A stretch of 64,000 bases of DNA from Spirochaetota bacterium (GCA_023398165.1 JAEWSQ010000025.1:62001-126000); one strand, 5' to 3'; numbered from the stretch's first letter, positions 8,919 through 17,691 are shown. Numbers and translations: made by a program. Notes: a model not told the origin generated them from the letters alone.

Positions 8919-9053
8919 ACAATTTCAAAAGTCAGACGAGTTTTGAAATTGCTACTTTACTGTAGCGACAGAATTTTTATAACTAACTATATCAGAAGTA
9001 GTTATAAAAATTCTGTAAAGCCGCTTGAGAAAGTTAACAGACTTTTGAAAGTG
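8919..9053. repeat. Palindromic MITE-like intergenic element
   Basis: A region of about 135 bases holds nested inverted repeats and no gene. The outer ends, 8920-8935 and 9038-9053, are imperfect inverted copies matching at 14 of 16 positions. Inside are a perfect 18-base inverted repeat (8968-8985 and 8999-9016, 13-base loop), an 11-base pair (8920-8930 and 8941-8951) and a 5-base hairpin GCTAC/GTAGC (8951-8955 and 8962-8966). No second copy is obvious in this window. It could be a miniature transposable element, or a bulky terminator or mRNA-processing hairpin for the histidine kinase transcript. There is no T-tract directly after the main stem, which argues against a simple intrinsic terminator. 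Confidence 0.6.
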
Positions 9054-9084
9054 GCTCGTAATATAGTATTTTAGGGGGATACGT

Positions 9085-9693
9085 ATGCTTATAAGAAAAG
9101 TGACACATGCTGATCTGCCGTACGTCTACGAAATTTGTTTAAAAACAGGAAACAACGGGAAAGATGCCTCCTCGCTTTTTTTTGATCCGTATCTTTTAGG
9201 TCAGTATTATGCCGCTCCATACCTGTTTTTTGAAGGAGATATTTGTTTTGCGGCTGTAAACACCGATGTGTCTTTTAAAAGACCTTCAGGATACATACTT
9301 GGTACATCGGATTCGGTATCATTTTATACCTGGTTTTATTCAAAATGGATACCGGATGTCCAGCAAATTTATCAGAAAGGAACAGCGGTAAAATCTCCTG
9401 CTGAAAAACATATGATTGATTTATTTTATGAGACAAACGAAGCACCGAAAAATGCAGTGCTTAAAGAATATCCGGCTCATCTGCACATTGATCTTCTTCC
9501 TGAACTTCAAGGAAGAGGAGCCGGAAAGCTTTTAATGAATACTTTTATTGAGGCTCTTAAAAATAAGCAATGTAAAGGGCTGCATCTGGGTGTATCAAAA
9601 GAAAATGAACATGCTGTCGGCTTCTACAAGAGCCTCGGTTTTACGGTACTTGAGGATAATAACCTCAGTTTTCTTCTGGGATTGAAATTTTAA
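9085..9693 (+). CDS. GNAT-family N-acetyltransferase
   Basis: A 202-residue acyl-CoA-dependent acetyltransferase of the GNAT fold. The acetyl-CoA binding motif A is clear near residue 150 (LLPELQGRGAGKLLM, matching Q/RxxGxG/A), followed by the motif B region (LHLGVSKENEHAVGFYKSLGF). The central part (residues 60-125) is longer than in minimal GNAT enzymes and resembles the group that acts on sugars or small amines, but the substrate is not recognisable. The ATG has a strong ribosome site (AGGGGG, about 6 bases upstream). It lies directly after the palindromic element and is followed after 36 bases by the FHA gene, which appears to have its own promoter. Confidence 0.85.
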   Translation: MLIRKVTHADLPYVYEICLKTGNNGKDASSLFFDPYLLGQYYAAPYLFFEGDICFAAVNTDVSFKRPSGYILGTSDSVSFYTWFYSKWIPDVQQIYQKGTAVKSPAEKHMIDLFYETNEAPKNAVLKEYPAHLHIDLLPELQGRGAGKLLMNTFIEALKNKQCKGLHLGVSKENEHAVGFYKSLGFTVLEDNNLSFLLGLKF

Positions 9694-9694
9694 G

Positions 9695-9723
9695 TTGCGG
9701 TATTACGCGCGGGGTTGTATAAT
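9695..9723 (+). promoter_or_regulatory. Promoter of the FHA-phosphatase-kinase operon
   Basis: TTGCGG (9695-9700), 17 bases, then TATAAT (9718-9723). The expected start of transcription falls on or next to the ATG at 9730, 6 bases past the -10, and no Shine-Dalgarno site is seen. The mRNA may be leaderless. Confidence 0.6.
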
Positions 9724-9729
9724 AGGATC

Positions 9730-10074
9730 ATGCAGGACGAAACAATAATTACAAGCAGTGCCGTAGGGCAGAGACTCGATATGCTGACAGAGACCGATAA
9801 GGTGTCGTATCTAATGTTCAACAACAGTAAGATTAAACTGGTGGCTAAAATAACGATTGGACGTGCGCCTGAAAATGATATTGTTATTGACAATAAACTT
9901 GCAAGCCGTCATCACGCAGTCATTCAAAAAATCAAAGATGCCTATTTTCTTAAAGATGAGGGCAGCACTAACGGAACTTTCTTAAATGGAAAACCTGTTC
10001 CGGACGGCAAGTATGTTAAATTGAACGCACAAGATAAAATAACCATCGGGAATGTAAACCTGGTTATTTCATAG
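9730..10074 (+). CDS. FHA-domain phosphothreonine-binding protein
   Basis: A small protein (114 residues from ATG 9730) made of one forkhead-associated domain, which recognises phosphothreonine peptides. The signature is intact: IGRAPENDIVIDNKLASRHHAVI contains the GR, the S/RxH strand and the conserved loop, and DEGSTNGTFLNGKPV follows. A TTG 15 bases upstream is also in frame, but it lies inside the -10 box region, so the ATG is preferred. It is the first gene of a run encoding a metallophosphoesterase and a Ser/Thr kinase, so it is likely to read phosphorylation placed by that kinase. Confidence 0.88.
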   Translation: MQDETIITSSAVGQRLDMLTETDKVSYLMFNNSKIKLVAKITIGRAPENDIVIDNKLASRHHAVIQKIKDAYFLKDEGSTNGTFLNGKPVPDGKYVKLNAQDKITIGNVNLVIS

Positions 10075-10082
10075 GGGCTTTT

Positions 10083-11078
10083 CTGCTCAATCATAACTCC
10101 CGAATAACACAATCTGATTCTCTATTTGTTCCTGCACAACAGGAGCTCAGTGACGCATTGTCACGGGTCATACCGGTTCTTGAAAATGAAATTACCGCCT
10201 ACCGGAAAGCCGGCACAAAAAATGAACCTGGATACTTACTCGAATTTGCTGATAATATTCCTGTTTTACTCGTTCCTGATCTTCATGCAAGAAACGGCTT
10301 TTTCATTTCAATATTGAATCTTGAAATAGAGGGCATACCGGTTCTTGAAAGAATTAAAAATCGTTCAATACGGGTCATCTGCCTTGGAGACGGCATGCAT
10401 GCAGAATCACGATCAAAACAGCGCTGGATTTCTGCATATGAATCATATTGCGATGGTGATGTTATAAATACATTTCTATATGAGGAAATGGCTGAAAGTC
10501 TGCAGCTTATGATGAAAATTATGAGATGTAAAACGGAGCAGTGTGCTAATTTTCATTTTTTGAAAGGCAACCATGAGAATATACTAAATGAAGAAGGAGG
10601 AGGAAACCATCCTTTTTACAAATTTGCTATGGAAGGCCAAATGGTAAGGGACTTCATGATTTCATATTACGGCATGGAAATAACAAAATTATACTACCGC
10701 TTTGAAAAACTGCTTCCTCTTTTTGTTATAGGACAGGGTTTTTTAGCAAGTCATGCAGAGCCTGCCTCTGTATATACTAAAAAGCAGCTTATTAATGCGG
10801 GGTATGATGCTTCAATCTGTGAAGGTCTGACATGGACAGCAAATAATACAGTTTCGGGTGAAGCCGTAAAAACAATGCTTAAAAAATATCAGAAAAACTA
10901 TCCTGAAGCACGCTATTTTGCAGGACATCGGCCTGTCAGATCATTAGTGGAATACAGAGCTGACGGTAAATTTGTACAAATTCACAATCCGTCAATGTCA
11001 AATGTTGTATACCTTAAACCCGGAGAGACGTTTAATCCGGATACATGTATTATACAGATAGGAGCAAAAAATGAATGA
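10083..11078 (+). CDS. Calcineurin-like metallophosphoesterase, PPP-like
   Basis: A cytoplasmic phosphoesterase with the metal-binding motifs of the calcineurin-like superfamily in order: PDLHAR (Asp/His), CLGDGMHAES (GD), FLKGNHEN (GNHE), ASHAEP and FAGHRP. The first two motifs differ from the GDIHG and GDYVDRG of classical PPP protein phosphatases, so protein substrate is an inference from context: it lies between an FHA protein and a Ser/Thr kinase and overlaps the kinase start by 8 bases. The start is uncertain. The frame is open from the end of the FHA gene; a CTG at 10083 has AGGGG 5 bases upstream, while a TTG at 10158 has AGGAG 12 bases upstream. No ATG or GTG is available near either. 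I give the longer form; the shorter gives 306 residues. Confidence 0.78.
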   Translation: MLNHNSRITQSDSLFVPAQQELSDALSRVIPVLENEITAYRKAGTKNEPGYLLEFADNIPVLLVPDLHARNGFFISILNLEIEGIPVLERIKNRSIRVICLGDGMHAESRSKQRWISAYESYCDGDVINTFLYEEMAESLQLMMKIMRCKTEQCANFHFLKGNHENILNEEGGGNHPFYKFAMEGQMVRDFMISYYGMEITKLYYRFEKLLPLFVIGQGFLASHAEPASVYTKKQLINAGYDASICEGLTWTANNTVSGEAVKTMLKKYQKNYPEARYFAGHRPVRSLVEYRADGKFVQIHNPSMSNVVYLKPGETFNPDTCIIQIGAKNE

Positions 11079-12633
11079 AATTCCTGAAAAAATCGGTAAA
11101 TATAAAGTTGTTTCAATTATTGCAAAAGGAGGAATGGGGACCGTATATAAAGCGGTTCATCCGACTTTAAAACGTTTTATAATTATTAAGAAATTGACCA
11201 TCAGGAGTAATCCGGAACTGAGAGAGAGATTTAAAAGAGAAGCTCAAATACTTTTGGATTTGCATCATCCTAATATTGTTCATATGTTTGATTACTTTGT
11301 TGAGGATTCCTCCCATTACATAGCGCTTGAATATGTGGATGGAATGTCGCTCGACAAACTTATAAAAAAATGCGGTAAACTCCAGAACCAAAGCGCTATG
11401 CTTATATTCCGCGATTCGTGCAAGGCCTTATTATATGCCCACGAAAACGGAATAGTACACCGCGATATTAAGCCGGGAAATATACTCATATCAGCGCACG
11501 GGGACATTAAACTTGCCGATTTCGGTATTGCTTCGATAGAAAAAGAGGGTGAGAATAACCTCACGCAGGACGGCTCTACTCTGGGAACGCCTTCTTATAT
11601 GCCGCCTGAGCAGTTTTCTGAAACAAAAAAAGTTGATAACCGTGCCGACATTTATGCCATGGGAATAATGCTCTATGAAATGGTAACCGGGCAAAAACCG
11701 TTTCCGGGAAAATTTTCTCCTGAAACAATTATACAGATTCAAAAAGGAAAGTACACTCCGCCTGAAAAGCTTGAATCTAAAGTTGACTCCACCATAAGAA
11801 AACTGATAAAAAAAATGATCCGGCCTAATCCGGCTAAAAGATTTAAAAGTATTGTACAGGTCTTACAAATAGTTGAATCATATTTAGCCAGGTTTGATAC
11901 GGGTGTAATACGGAATGAGCTTGAAAAGAATTTAAGTACTCAAAAGTATGAGCAGCCGGAGTTTAAGGCTCGAAAGTCGCTTCTTCCTTTTTTAAGTGCT
12001 GTAGTGCTGCTGTCATGTATCAGTCTGTTTTCATTTTTCGCATGGGAGGAAGGATACGTGCATAAGTATATACTTTCACCCTGGTATAAACCTGTAGAAC
12101 TTTCACTGCTGCTTCCAAAAACTTCAGGCTCTGTTCCCGATCTTCCGATGAGGGCATTCTTTTTTTCAGATGACAATAATGAAATTCCTGAAATTAAAGG
12201 TTCTATGAGATCTTTTACAGCCGGTGATGCAGATAGCTCTATGAAAATAAGACCGGTATATTTAAAAACCGGGAAGTACAGAATTAAAGTTGCTGCAGGA
12301 GCATATGTATGGTGGAAAACCATTTCTATTGAAGATAAACCCGTGTCTTTGGAACTGGATTTTCTGCAGAATTCCGTCAGAAATCTTACTTTTCACGGTT
12401 ATGCCTTTGATTCTTCAACAGGAGAAAATATCAGCAGCCGGACAAATTTTTTTATACAGACAAACTCGGGATGGATTAAAGCCCAGGATCTTAAAAAGGG
12501 TGATCTTACAAGCGGATCTATTGTGAAAATACGAGCAACTCTTGACGGTTATGAAACAGAAAACTATTCTCTTAAGGTTGAGTGGTATCAGGATGAATTG
12601 TTTATTAATTGTACAATGAGAAAAAAGCAATGA
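11071..12633 (+). CDS. Membrane-anchored Ser/Thr protein kinase (Hanks type)
   Basis: A eukaryotic-like protein kinase, 520 residues. Cytoplasmic kinase domain at residues 10-270: glycine loop AKGGMGTVYKA (18-28), catalytic Lys40 (FIIIKKL), the HRD loop with Asp132 (VHRDIKPGNIL), DFG at 150-152 and GTPSYMPPEQF in the activation segment. One membrane helix lies at about 304-324, followed by a 195-residue external region with beta-rich character and no PASTA repeats; its closest resemblance is to PEGA-type or carbohydrate-binding-like folds, but this is weak. The start has GGAG 8 bases upstream. It overlaps the phosphoesterase gene upstream and the sugar kinase gene downstream (ATGA), so kinase, phosphatase and FHA reader are made together. 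Confidence 0.95.
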   Translation: MNEIPEKIGKYKVVSIIAKGGMGTVYKAVHPTLKRFIIIKKLTIRSNPELRERFKREAQILLDLHHPNIVHMFDYFVEDSSHYIALEYVDGMSLDKLIKKCGKLQNQSAMLIFRDSCKALLYAHENGIVHRDIKPGNILISAHGDIKLADFGIASIEKEGENNLTQDGSTLGTPSYMPPEQFSETKKVDNRADIYAMGIMLYEMVTGQKPFPGKFSPETIIQIQKGKYTPPEKLESKVDSTIRKLIKKMIRPNPAKRFKSIVQVLQIVESYLARFDTGVIRNELEKNLSTQKYEQPEFKARKSLLPFLSAVVLLSCISLFSFFAWEEGYVHKYILSPWYKPVELSLLLPKTSGSVPDLPMRAFFFSDDNNEIPEIKGSMRSFTAGDADSSMKIRPVYLKTGKYRIKVAAGAYVWWKTISIEDKPVSLELDFLQNSVRNLTFHGYAFDSSTGENISSRTNFFIQTNSGWIKAQDLKKGDLTSGSIVKIRATLDGYETENYSLKVEWYQDELFINCTMRKKQ

Positions 12634-13532
12634 TACTGACGATCTGTTTGAATCCTGTTTTGCAGAAAACCCTGTGCTTCAGCAGCACGCTTGAAAAATC
12701 CTGTGTAAACAGGGTTTTAGCTCACCGACTTGATGCTTCCGGGAAGGGGATTAACGTCAGCCGTGTTCTAACCCAGCTCAATGAGAAAGTACTGCACATT
12801 ACCCAGCTTGGCGGCGATTTCTATACTGTATTTAAAAAACTGTGTAAGGAAGACGGAATTATTCTAAAGTGTGTTAAAACGAAGTCATCCATCAGGTTTT
12901 GTTATACGGTTATAGACAGTGAAGTCACTGAGCTTGTTGAAGAAGGATATTATGCAGGCAGAGAAGAAGAAAAACATATTATGCGAAATATAGAGAGTGT
13001 TCTTAAGCGGAAAAAAATTAACGCGGTTGTACTATCGGGAACAAAAGCTCCGGGCTTTTCAGATACTGTATATCCTGAAATTGTCTGTGAATGTTTATTC
13101 AGAGGTATACCGGTCATTGCCGATTACCGGGGAAAAGATCTGGTGAATACTCTTGATGCTGTAAAAAACTGTAAAAACGCACCGCTGTTGACCATAAAAC
13201 CGAATATTTCTGAATTATGCAGTACATTCAGCTGTGAAACTACCGAAAAAGGTGCAGTGGAACAGATAGAGTATATTACTAAGGTTTACGGATGCAGCTG
13301 TATTATAACACAGGGAGAAAAACCGGTATTGGTACGCACATCAGACGGTTTTAGACGCTATGAAATAATTAAAGCCCGAACAGTACAGAACACTACTGGC
13401 TGCGGAGATGCATTTACGGCAGGATTTGCATCGGTCATTTCTAGAGGCGGAAATTGTAATGAAGCCGTTTTGAAGGGGCTTGAATGCGGAGCAAAAAATG
13501 CTGAAACCATAAGACCCGGAAGTATTTATTAG
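12630..13532 (+). CDS. PfkB-family sugar kinase, 1-phosphofructokinase-like
   Basis: A ribokinase-fold kinase of about 300 residues. The N-terminus (ILTICLNPVLQKTLCF) and ASGKGINVSRVLTQL match the 1-phosphofructokinase/tagatose-6-phosphate kinase branch, which phosphorylates hexose phosphates. The C-terminal PfkB signature NTTGCGDAFTAGFAS carries the catalytic Asp. The ATG at 12630 overlaps the kinase stop as ATGA; an in-frame TTG 21 bases upstream lies inside the kinase gene and is less likely. No PTS or fru genes are next to it, so fructose-1-phosphate as substrate is only a guess. Its presence in the FHA/kinase operon is unexplained. Confidence 0.85.
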   Translation: MILTICLNPVLQKTLCFSSTLEKSCVNRVLAHRLDASGKGINVSRVLTQLNEKVLHITQLGGDFYTVFKKLCKEDGIILKCVKTKSSIRFCYTVIDSEVTELVEEGYYAGREEEKHIMRNIESVLKRKKINAVVLSGTKAPGFSDTVYPEIVCECLFRGIPVIADYRGKDLVNTLDAVKNCKNAPLLTIKPNISELCSTFSCETTEKGAVEQIEYITKVYGCSCIITQGEKPVLVRTSDGFRRYEIIKARTVQNTTGCGDAFTAGFASVISRGGNCNEAVLKGLECGAKNAETIRPGSIY

Positions 13533-13549
13533 ATTACTATTTTATTTTC

Positions 13550-13578
13550 TTGATTTTTCGCTTTTTTATTATCATATT
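13550..13578 (+). promoter_or_regulatory. Promoter of lon
   Basis: TTGATT (13550-13555), 17 bases, CATATT (13573-13578), about 35 bases upstream of the lon ATG. I looked for a CIRCE-type heat-shock operator and did not find one. Confidence 0.45.
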
Positions 13579-13613
13579 AATATAAGACTATAAACAAACA
13601 TGCGGAGGACACG

Positions 13614-16184
13614 ATGGCTGAGCCTAATATTGTACCGGTTGAACAAACCCTGTCCAATAAACTATTACTGATTCCCCTCATGGGAAGACCAATTTTCCCC
13701 GGAATATTTACCCCTCTAATGATTAATTCTCCTGAGGATACAAAAGCCGTGGAAGAATCTTACAACGGCGACGGATTAATCGGAATAGTGATGATGAAAA
13801 GCGAGACTGAAAATCCGGCAGTCTCCGATCTGCATACTGTTGGAACAGTTGCGCGCATTATTAAAAAAATCAATCTGCCCGACGGCGGAGTGAATGTATT
13901 TATTTCCACAATTAAGCGTTTTAAAATTAGAAAGGTTCTTAATGAAAAAGAACCGATGGCAGTCATTGTTGATTATCTTGAAGATGATGAAGATCAAAAC
14001 GTTTTTGAAATTAAAGCATTAACAAGAGCATTAATAAGCGAGATGAAGGAAATCTCGGAAAATAATCCTCTTTTTTCAGAGGAAATGCGGCTTAATATGG
14101 TCAATATTGATCATCCCGGTAAAATTGCAGACTTCATTGCTTCAATCCTGAATATTGAAAGGGATGATCAGCAGCGTGTTCTCGAAATGCTTAATGTACG
14201 TCAAAGAATGGAAACCGTGCTTGTTTTTATAAAAAAAGAGCAGGAACTGCTTCGTATTCAAAAGAAAATACAATCTGAATTAAACGACCGCATAGAAAAA
14301 AGTCAGCGGGAGTACTTTTTAAAAGAAGAACTTAAGACAATAAAAGAAGAACTTGGAATGACGACCGATGCAAAAACATCGGATTACCAGAAATTTGCAG
14401 ATAAACTTGCAGAGTTTAATTTTGAAGGTGAAATTAAGGAAGCCGTGGAAAGCGAACTGGAGAAATTTGCTCTCATGGATCCAAATTCGGGTGAATTTAT
14501 AGTAACAAGAAATTATCTTGAAACAATTGCAAATCTGCCGTGGAAAGATGCAGGACCGGTGCAGTACAGCATATCAAATGCAAAAGAAATACTGGATGAG
14601 GATCATTACGGTCTTGATGACGTAAAAAAACGCATTATTGAATATCTTGCCGTCCGGAAATTAAAAAAAGACAGCAAGGGGTCTATAATTCTTCTCGTTG
14701 GTCCACCCGGTGTCGGTAAAACAAGCGTAGGGCGTTCAATTGCTAGATCCATGAATAGACCATTCTTCCGTTTTTCTGTAGGCGGAATGAGGGATGAAGC
14801 TGAAATAAAGGGGCACAGAAGAACATATATTGGAGCAATGCCTGGAAAAATTATTCAGGGACTAAAGATAGTTAAATCCAAATCGCCAGTTTTCATGATA
14901 GATGAAGTCGATAAAATGGGTATAAGCATGCAGGGCGATCCGTCAAGTGCTCTTCTGGAAGTTCTCGATCCTGAACAGAATATAACTTTCAGGGATCATT
15001 ATCTTGACCTCCCCTTTGATATATCCAATATTCTTTTCATTCTTACGGCAAATACACTGGATTCAATACCGTCTCCGCTTCTTGACAGAGCTGAAATCAT
15101 TAACCTTTCAGGATACATAGATCAGGAAAAAATTGAAATTGCAAAGAAGTATCTTATTCCGAAGAGTCTTGAAAAAAACGGTTTGAAAAAAAATCAAGTC
15201 CGGTATGATAAAGGTTCTCTTCTTTTTATTGCAAACTCATATGCACGTGAGGCTGGAGTAAGAAATCTGGAAAAATGTTTTGATAAGATACACCGGAAGT
15301 ATGCCGCAGAATTAATCAGTACTACTGAAGCGGTAAAAATTTCGGATGAAATCGATGTTCTGCAGAAACAGGCTCAACAGGAATATGAAAAAGAAAGAGA
15401 ACGCATAAAAATTGAAAGTGAAAAAATTTCAGATGAAATTAAAGAGACTCCTTATATTGATGCTAAGAAACCAAAGAAAAAACCGAAAATTCAGGAAGCA
15501 AAAAAGCTCGTAAGTGAAAAAGAAAAGGAACTATCGGCGTCGTATAGCAAACTAATATCAGTACCTCTTTCTGTAGATTCCTCCCTCATAGAAAAATATC
15601 TGGGAAAACCTGTTTTCAATGAAGATGAGGTTAAGAAAGCCGATAAGGCCGGTACCGCTCTGGGGCTTGCCTGGACAAGCATGGGAGGAGACACCCTCAT
15701 TATCGAAGCTATAACAAATTCTGGAAAAGAAGGCATGCAGATAACAGGACAGCTGGGTGATGTCATGAAAGAGTCTGCCTCCATAGCACTCAGCTGGGTT
15801 AAACAGTACGCCCTTAAACATTCAATCGTAAATGAACAATGGTTTGAGAAGAATTTTATTCATCTTCATATTCCCGAAGGTGCTACTCCAAAAGACGGAC
15901 CGTCGGCGGGAATAACGATGGCTACAGCATTACTATCGTTAATAATGAATAAGCCGATTAAGAAAGCTCTGGCAATGACCGGCGAATTATCTTTGACGGG
16001 TCAGGTTCTGCCCATAGGCGGTTTACGCGAAAAAACGGTTGCTGCCCGCCGTAATAAGGTTAAACAGATAATTATACCTAAGGCTAATACTAGAGATCTT
16101 GATGATATACCGGATATTGTTAAAGATAATATCAGTTTTCATCCGGTAAGCTCATATGAAGAAGTGATAAAACTTGTTTTCTAA
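13614..16184 (+). CDS. lon: Lon ATP-dependent protease
   Basis: Lon degrades misfolded and short-lived regulatory proteins. The 856-residue protein has the N-terminal substrate-binding domain (to about 200), a coiled-coil linker (210-250), the AAA+ module with P-loop GPPGVGKTS and Walker B VFMIDEVDKMG, and the C-terminal protease with catalytic Ser764 in PKDGPSAG and the Lys in GGLREKTVAARR. A charged insertion of about 65 residues, rich in Lys and Glu (roughly 583-648), separates the AAA+ lid from the protease domain. This makes the protein longer than the usual 780-815. The ribosome site GCGGAGGA is strong. A separate promoter lies upstream. Confidence 0.97.
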   Translation: MAEPNIVPVEQTLSNKLLLIPLMGRPIFPGIFTPLMINSPEDTKAVEESYNGDGLIGIVMMKSETENPAVSDLHTVGTVARIIKKINLPDGGVNVFISTIKRFKIRKVLNEKEPMAVIVDYLEDDEDQNVFEIKALTRALISEMKEISENNPLFSEEMRLNMVNIDHPGKIADFIASILNIERDDQQRVLEMLNVRQRMETVLVFIKKEQELLRIQKKIQSELNDRIEKSQREYFLKEELKTIKEELGMTTDAKTSDYQKFADKLAEFNFEGEIKEAVESELEKFALMDPNSGEFIVTRNYLETIANLPWKDAGPVQYSISNAKEILDEDHYGLDDVKKRIIEYLAVRKLKKDSKGSIILLVGPPGVGKTSVGRSIARSMNRPFFRFSVGGMRDEAEIKGHRRTYIGAMPGKIIQGLKIVKSKSPVFMIDEVDKMGISMQGDPSSALLEVLDPEQNITFRDHYLDLPFDISNILFILTANTLDSIPSPLLDRAEIINLSGYIDQEKIEIAKKYLIPKSLEKNGLKKNQVRYDKGSLLFIANSYAREAGVRNLEKCFDKIHRKYAAELISTTEAVKISDEIDVLQKQAQQEYEKERERIKIESEKISDEIKETPYIDAKKPKKKPKIQEAKKLVSEKEKELSASYSKLISVPLSVDSSLIEKYLGKPVFNEDEVKKADKAGTALGLAWTSMGGDTLIIEAITNSGKEGMQITGQLGDVMKESASIALSWVKQYALKHSIVNEQWFEKNFIHLHIPEGATPKDGPSAGITMATALLSLIMNKPIKKALAMTGELSLTGQVLPIGGLREKTVAARRNKVKQIIIPKANTRDLDDIPDIVKDNISFHPVSSYEEVIKLVF

Positions 16185-16195
16185 AAATAATTAAT

Positions 16196-16224
16196 TTGAC
16201 AGTTCATCCATTTGCCCTTACACT
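16196..16224 (+). promoter_or_regulatory. Promoter of the citrate synthase gene
   Basis: TTGACA (16196-16201), 17 bases, TACACT (16219-16224). The -35 overlaps an in-frame TTG, which shows that the true translation start must be the later ATG at 16256. Confidence 0.75.
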
Positions 16225-16255
16225 GGGAAACGGCATAAAACTCCAGGAGGGCTAT

Positions 16256-17617
16256 ATGGATAACTTTGAAATTGATAATTCATGTTTCATAGATGATATT
16301 TCCAGCAGTATTTACGAGTTTAATCAGATTCCCCTCGAGTTATACCAAAAATATGAGGTAAAGCGGGGATTGCGCGATATAAGCGGTAAAGGCGTCCTCG
16401 CAGGACTGACTAAAATATCGGAAATACATTCATATATACTAAATGAAGGTGATTTAATACCCTGCGAGGGAAAACTGTACTACCGCGGTTATGACATTGA
16501 AGACCTGGTAAAAGGTTTTACAGCAGAAAAGCGGTTTGGTTTTGAAGAAGCGGTGTATCTTTTATTGTTTGGAAAACTTCCTTCACAGGAGGAGTATGAT
16601 AACTTCAGAAAGCTCCTGTCATCATATTATACTCTTCCTAAAGAGTTTCTCAATGATACCATAATGAGTTCACCCAGCAAAGATATGATGAACTCCTTGG
16701 CAAAAAGTGTTTTAACTCTGTATACTTTTGACGATGATGCTGAAGATACAACTATTAGAAACGTCGTACGTCAGTCATTGCAGCTTATTGCCCGTTTCCC
16801 CTCTCTCATTGTGTATGCCTATCATTCATTTGTTTTTGCCCATAAGAAGGAAAACATAGTTATTAAGAGTCCTAAGAGTGAATACTCAATAGCACAAAAT
16901 ATTCTTCATATGCTGCGGCCTGTAGATACATTTACAGAACAGGAAGCACGGATTCTTGACCTTGCTCTCGTTCTTCATGCGGAGCACGGCGGCGGAAATA
17001 ATTCATCATTTACAACGCATGTGGTTACTTCTTCCGGTACAGATACATATTCATGTACAGCTGCTTCTTTAGCATCATTAAAGGGCCCTAAGCATGGAGG
17101 AGCAAATATTAAAGTGGTTAAAATGTTTGAAGATATAAAAGAGAGTGTTAAAGACTGGACAAATGAAGGACAGGTTAGAACATACTTGTATGATATACTC
17201 GATAAGAAAGCATTCGATAAATCAGGTCTTATTTACGGAATAGGACATGCGGTGTATTCGGAATCTGATCCGAGAGCCTTAATTTTTAAATCGTATGTCG
17301 AGAAACTTGCCCAGGAAAAGGGAAGGGAAGACGAGTACTTGCTGTTTTCATTAGTTGAGCGTCTTGCTCCTGAGGTAATCGGAGAAAAAAGGCAGATGTA
17401 TAAAGGCGTAAGTGCAAATGTTGATTTTTACTCAGGATTTGTTTATAAAATGCTCGATCTGCCTGAGGAACTATACACTACCTTGTTTGCCGCTGCCAGA
17501 ATTGCCGGATGGTCAGCTCACCGGATAGAAGAACTGGCAAATAATGGGAAAATAATCCGACCTGCATACAAGGCAATTGAGAAACACCGGTCATACAAAT
17601 CTATGAACGCACGTTAA
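16256..17617 (+). CDS. gltA: Citrate synthase
   Basis: Condenses oxaloacetate and acetyl-CoA to citrate. The 453-residue protein has the family features: LHAEHGGGNNSSFTTHVV (active-site His region), GLIYGIGHAVYSESDPRA (second active-site His) and ANVDFYSGFVYKML (active-site Asp), and ends in RPAYKAIEKH. The ATG at 16256 follows AGGAGGG by 5 bases, an excellent ribosome site, and leaves about 25 leader bases after the promoter at 16196-16224. The gene is monocistronic, read toward a terminator shared with the minus-strand operon that follows. Citrate synthase is absent from the most reduced treponemes; here it probably supplies 2-oxoglutarate and glutamate rather than a full cycle, which is an inference. 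Confidence 0.95.
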   Translation: MDNFEIDNSCFIDDISSSIYEFNQIPLELYQKYEVKRGLRDISGKGVLAGLTKISEIHSYILNEGDLIPCEGKLYYRGYDIEDLVKGFTAEKRFGFEEAVYLLLFGKLPSQEEYDNFRKLLSSYYTLPKEFLNDTIMSSPSKDMMNSLAKSVLTLYTFDDDAEDTTIRNVVRQSLQLIARFPSLIVYAYHSFVFAHKKENIVIKSPKSEYSIAQNILHMLRPVDTFTEQEARILDLALVLHAEHGGGNNSSFTTHVVTSSGTDTYSCTAASLASLKGPKHGGANIKVVKMFEDIKESVKDWTNEGQVRTYLYDILDKKAFDKSGLIYGIGHAVYSESDPRALIFKSYVEKLAQEKGREDEYLLFSLVERLAPEVIGEKRQMYKGVSANVDFYSGFVYKMLDLPEELYTTLFAAARIAGWSAHRIEELANNGKIIRPAYKAIEKHRSYKSMNAR

Positions 17618-17630
17618 ATTTTCCATTCAC

Positions 17631-17659
17631 ATAAAAAAAGACGGAATAAAATCCGTCTT
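17631..17659 (-). terminator. Intrinsic terminator of the partner-switching operon
   Basis: An 8-bp perfect stem (17638-17645 with 17652-17659) and a 6-base loop. Read on the minus strand it ends in a run of seven or more T, so it stops the minus-strand operon. It may also act on citrate synthase mRNA, but the plus-strand side lacks a good T-tract. Confidence 0.8.
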
Positions 17660-17691
17660 ATAGGTAAGATTACAGCTGTTTACTATAGTGA

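Noticed and set aside
13533..13613. CIRCE heat-shock operator upstream of lon
   Set aside because: The region is AT-rich but has no 9-base inverted repeat with a 9-base spacer.
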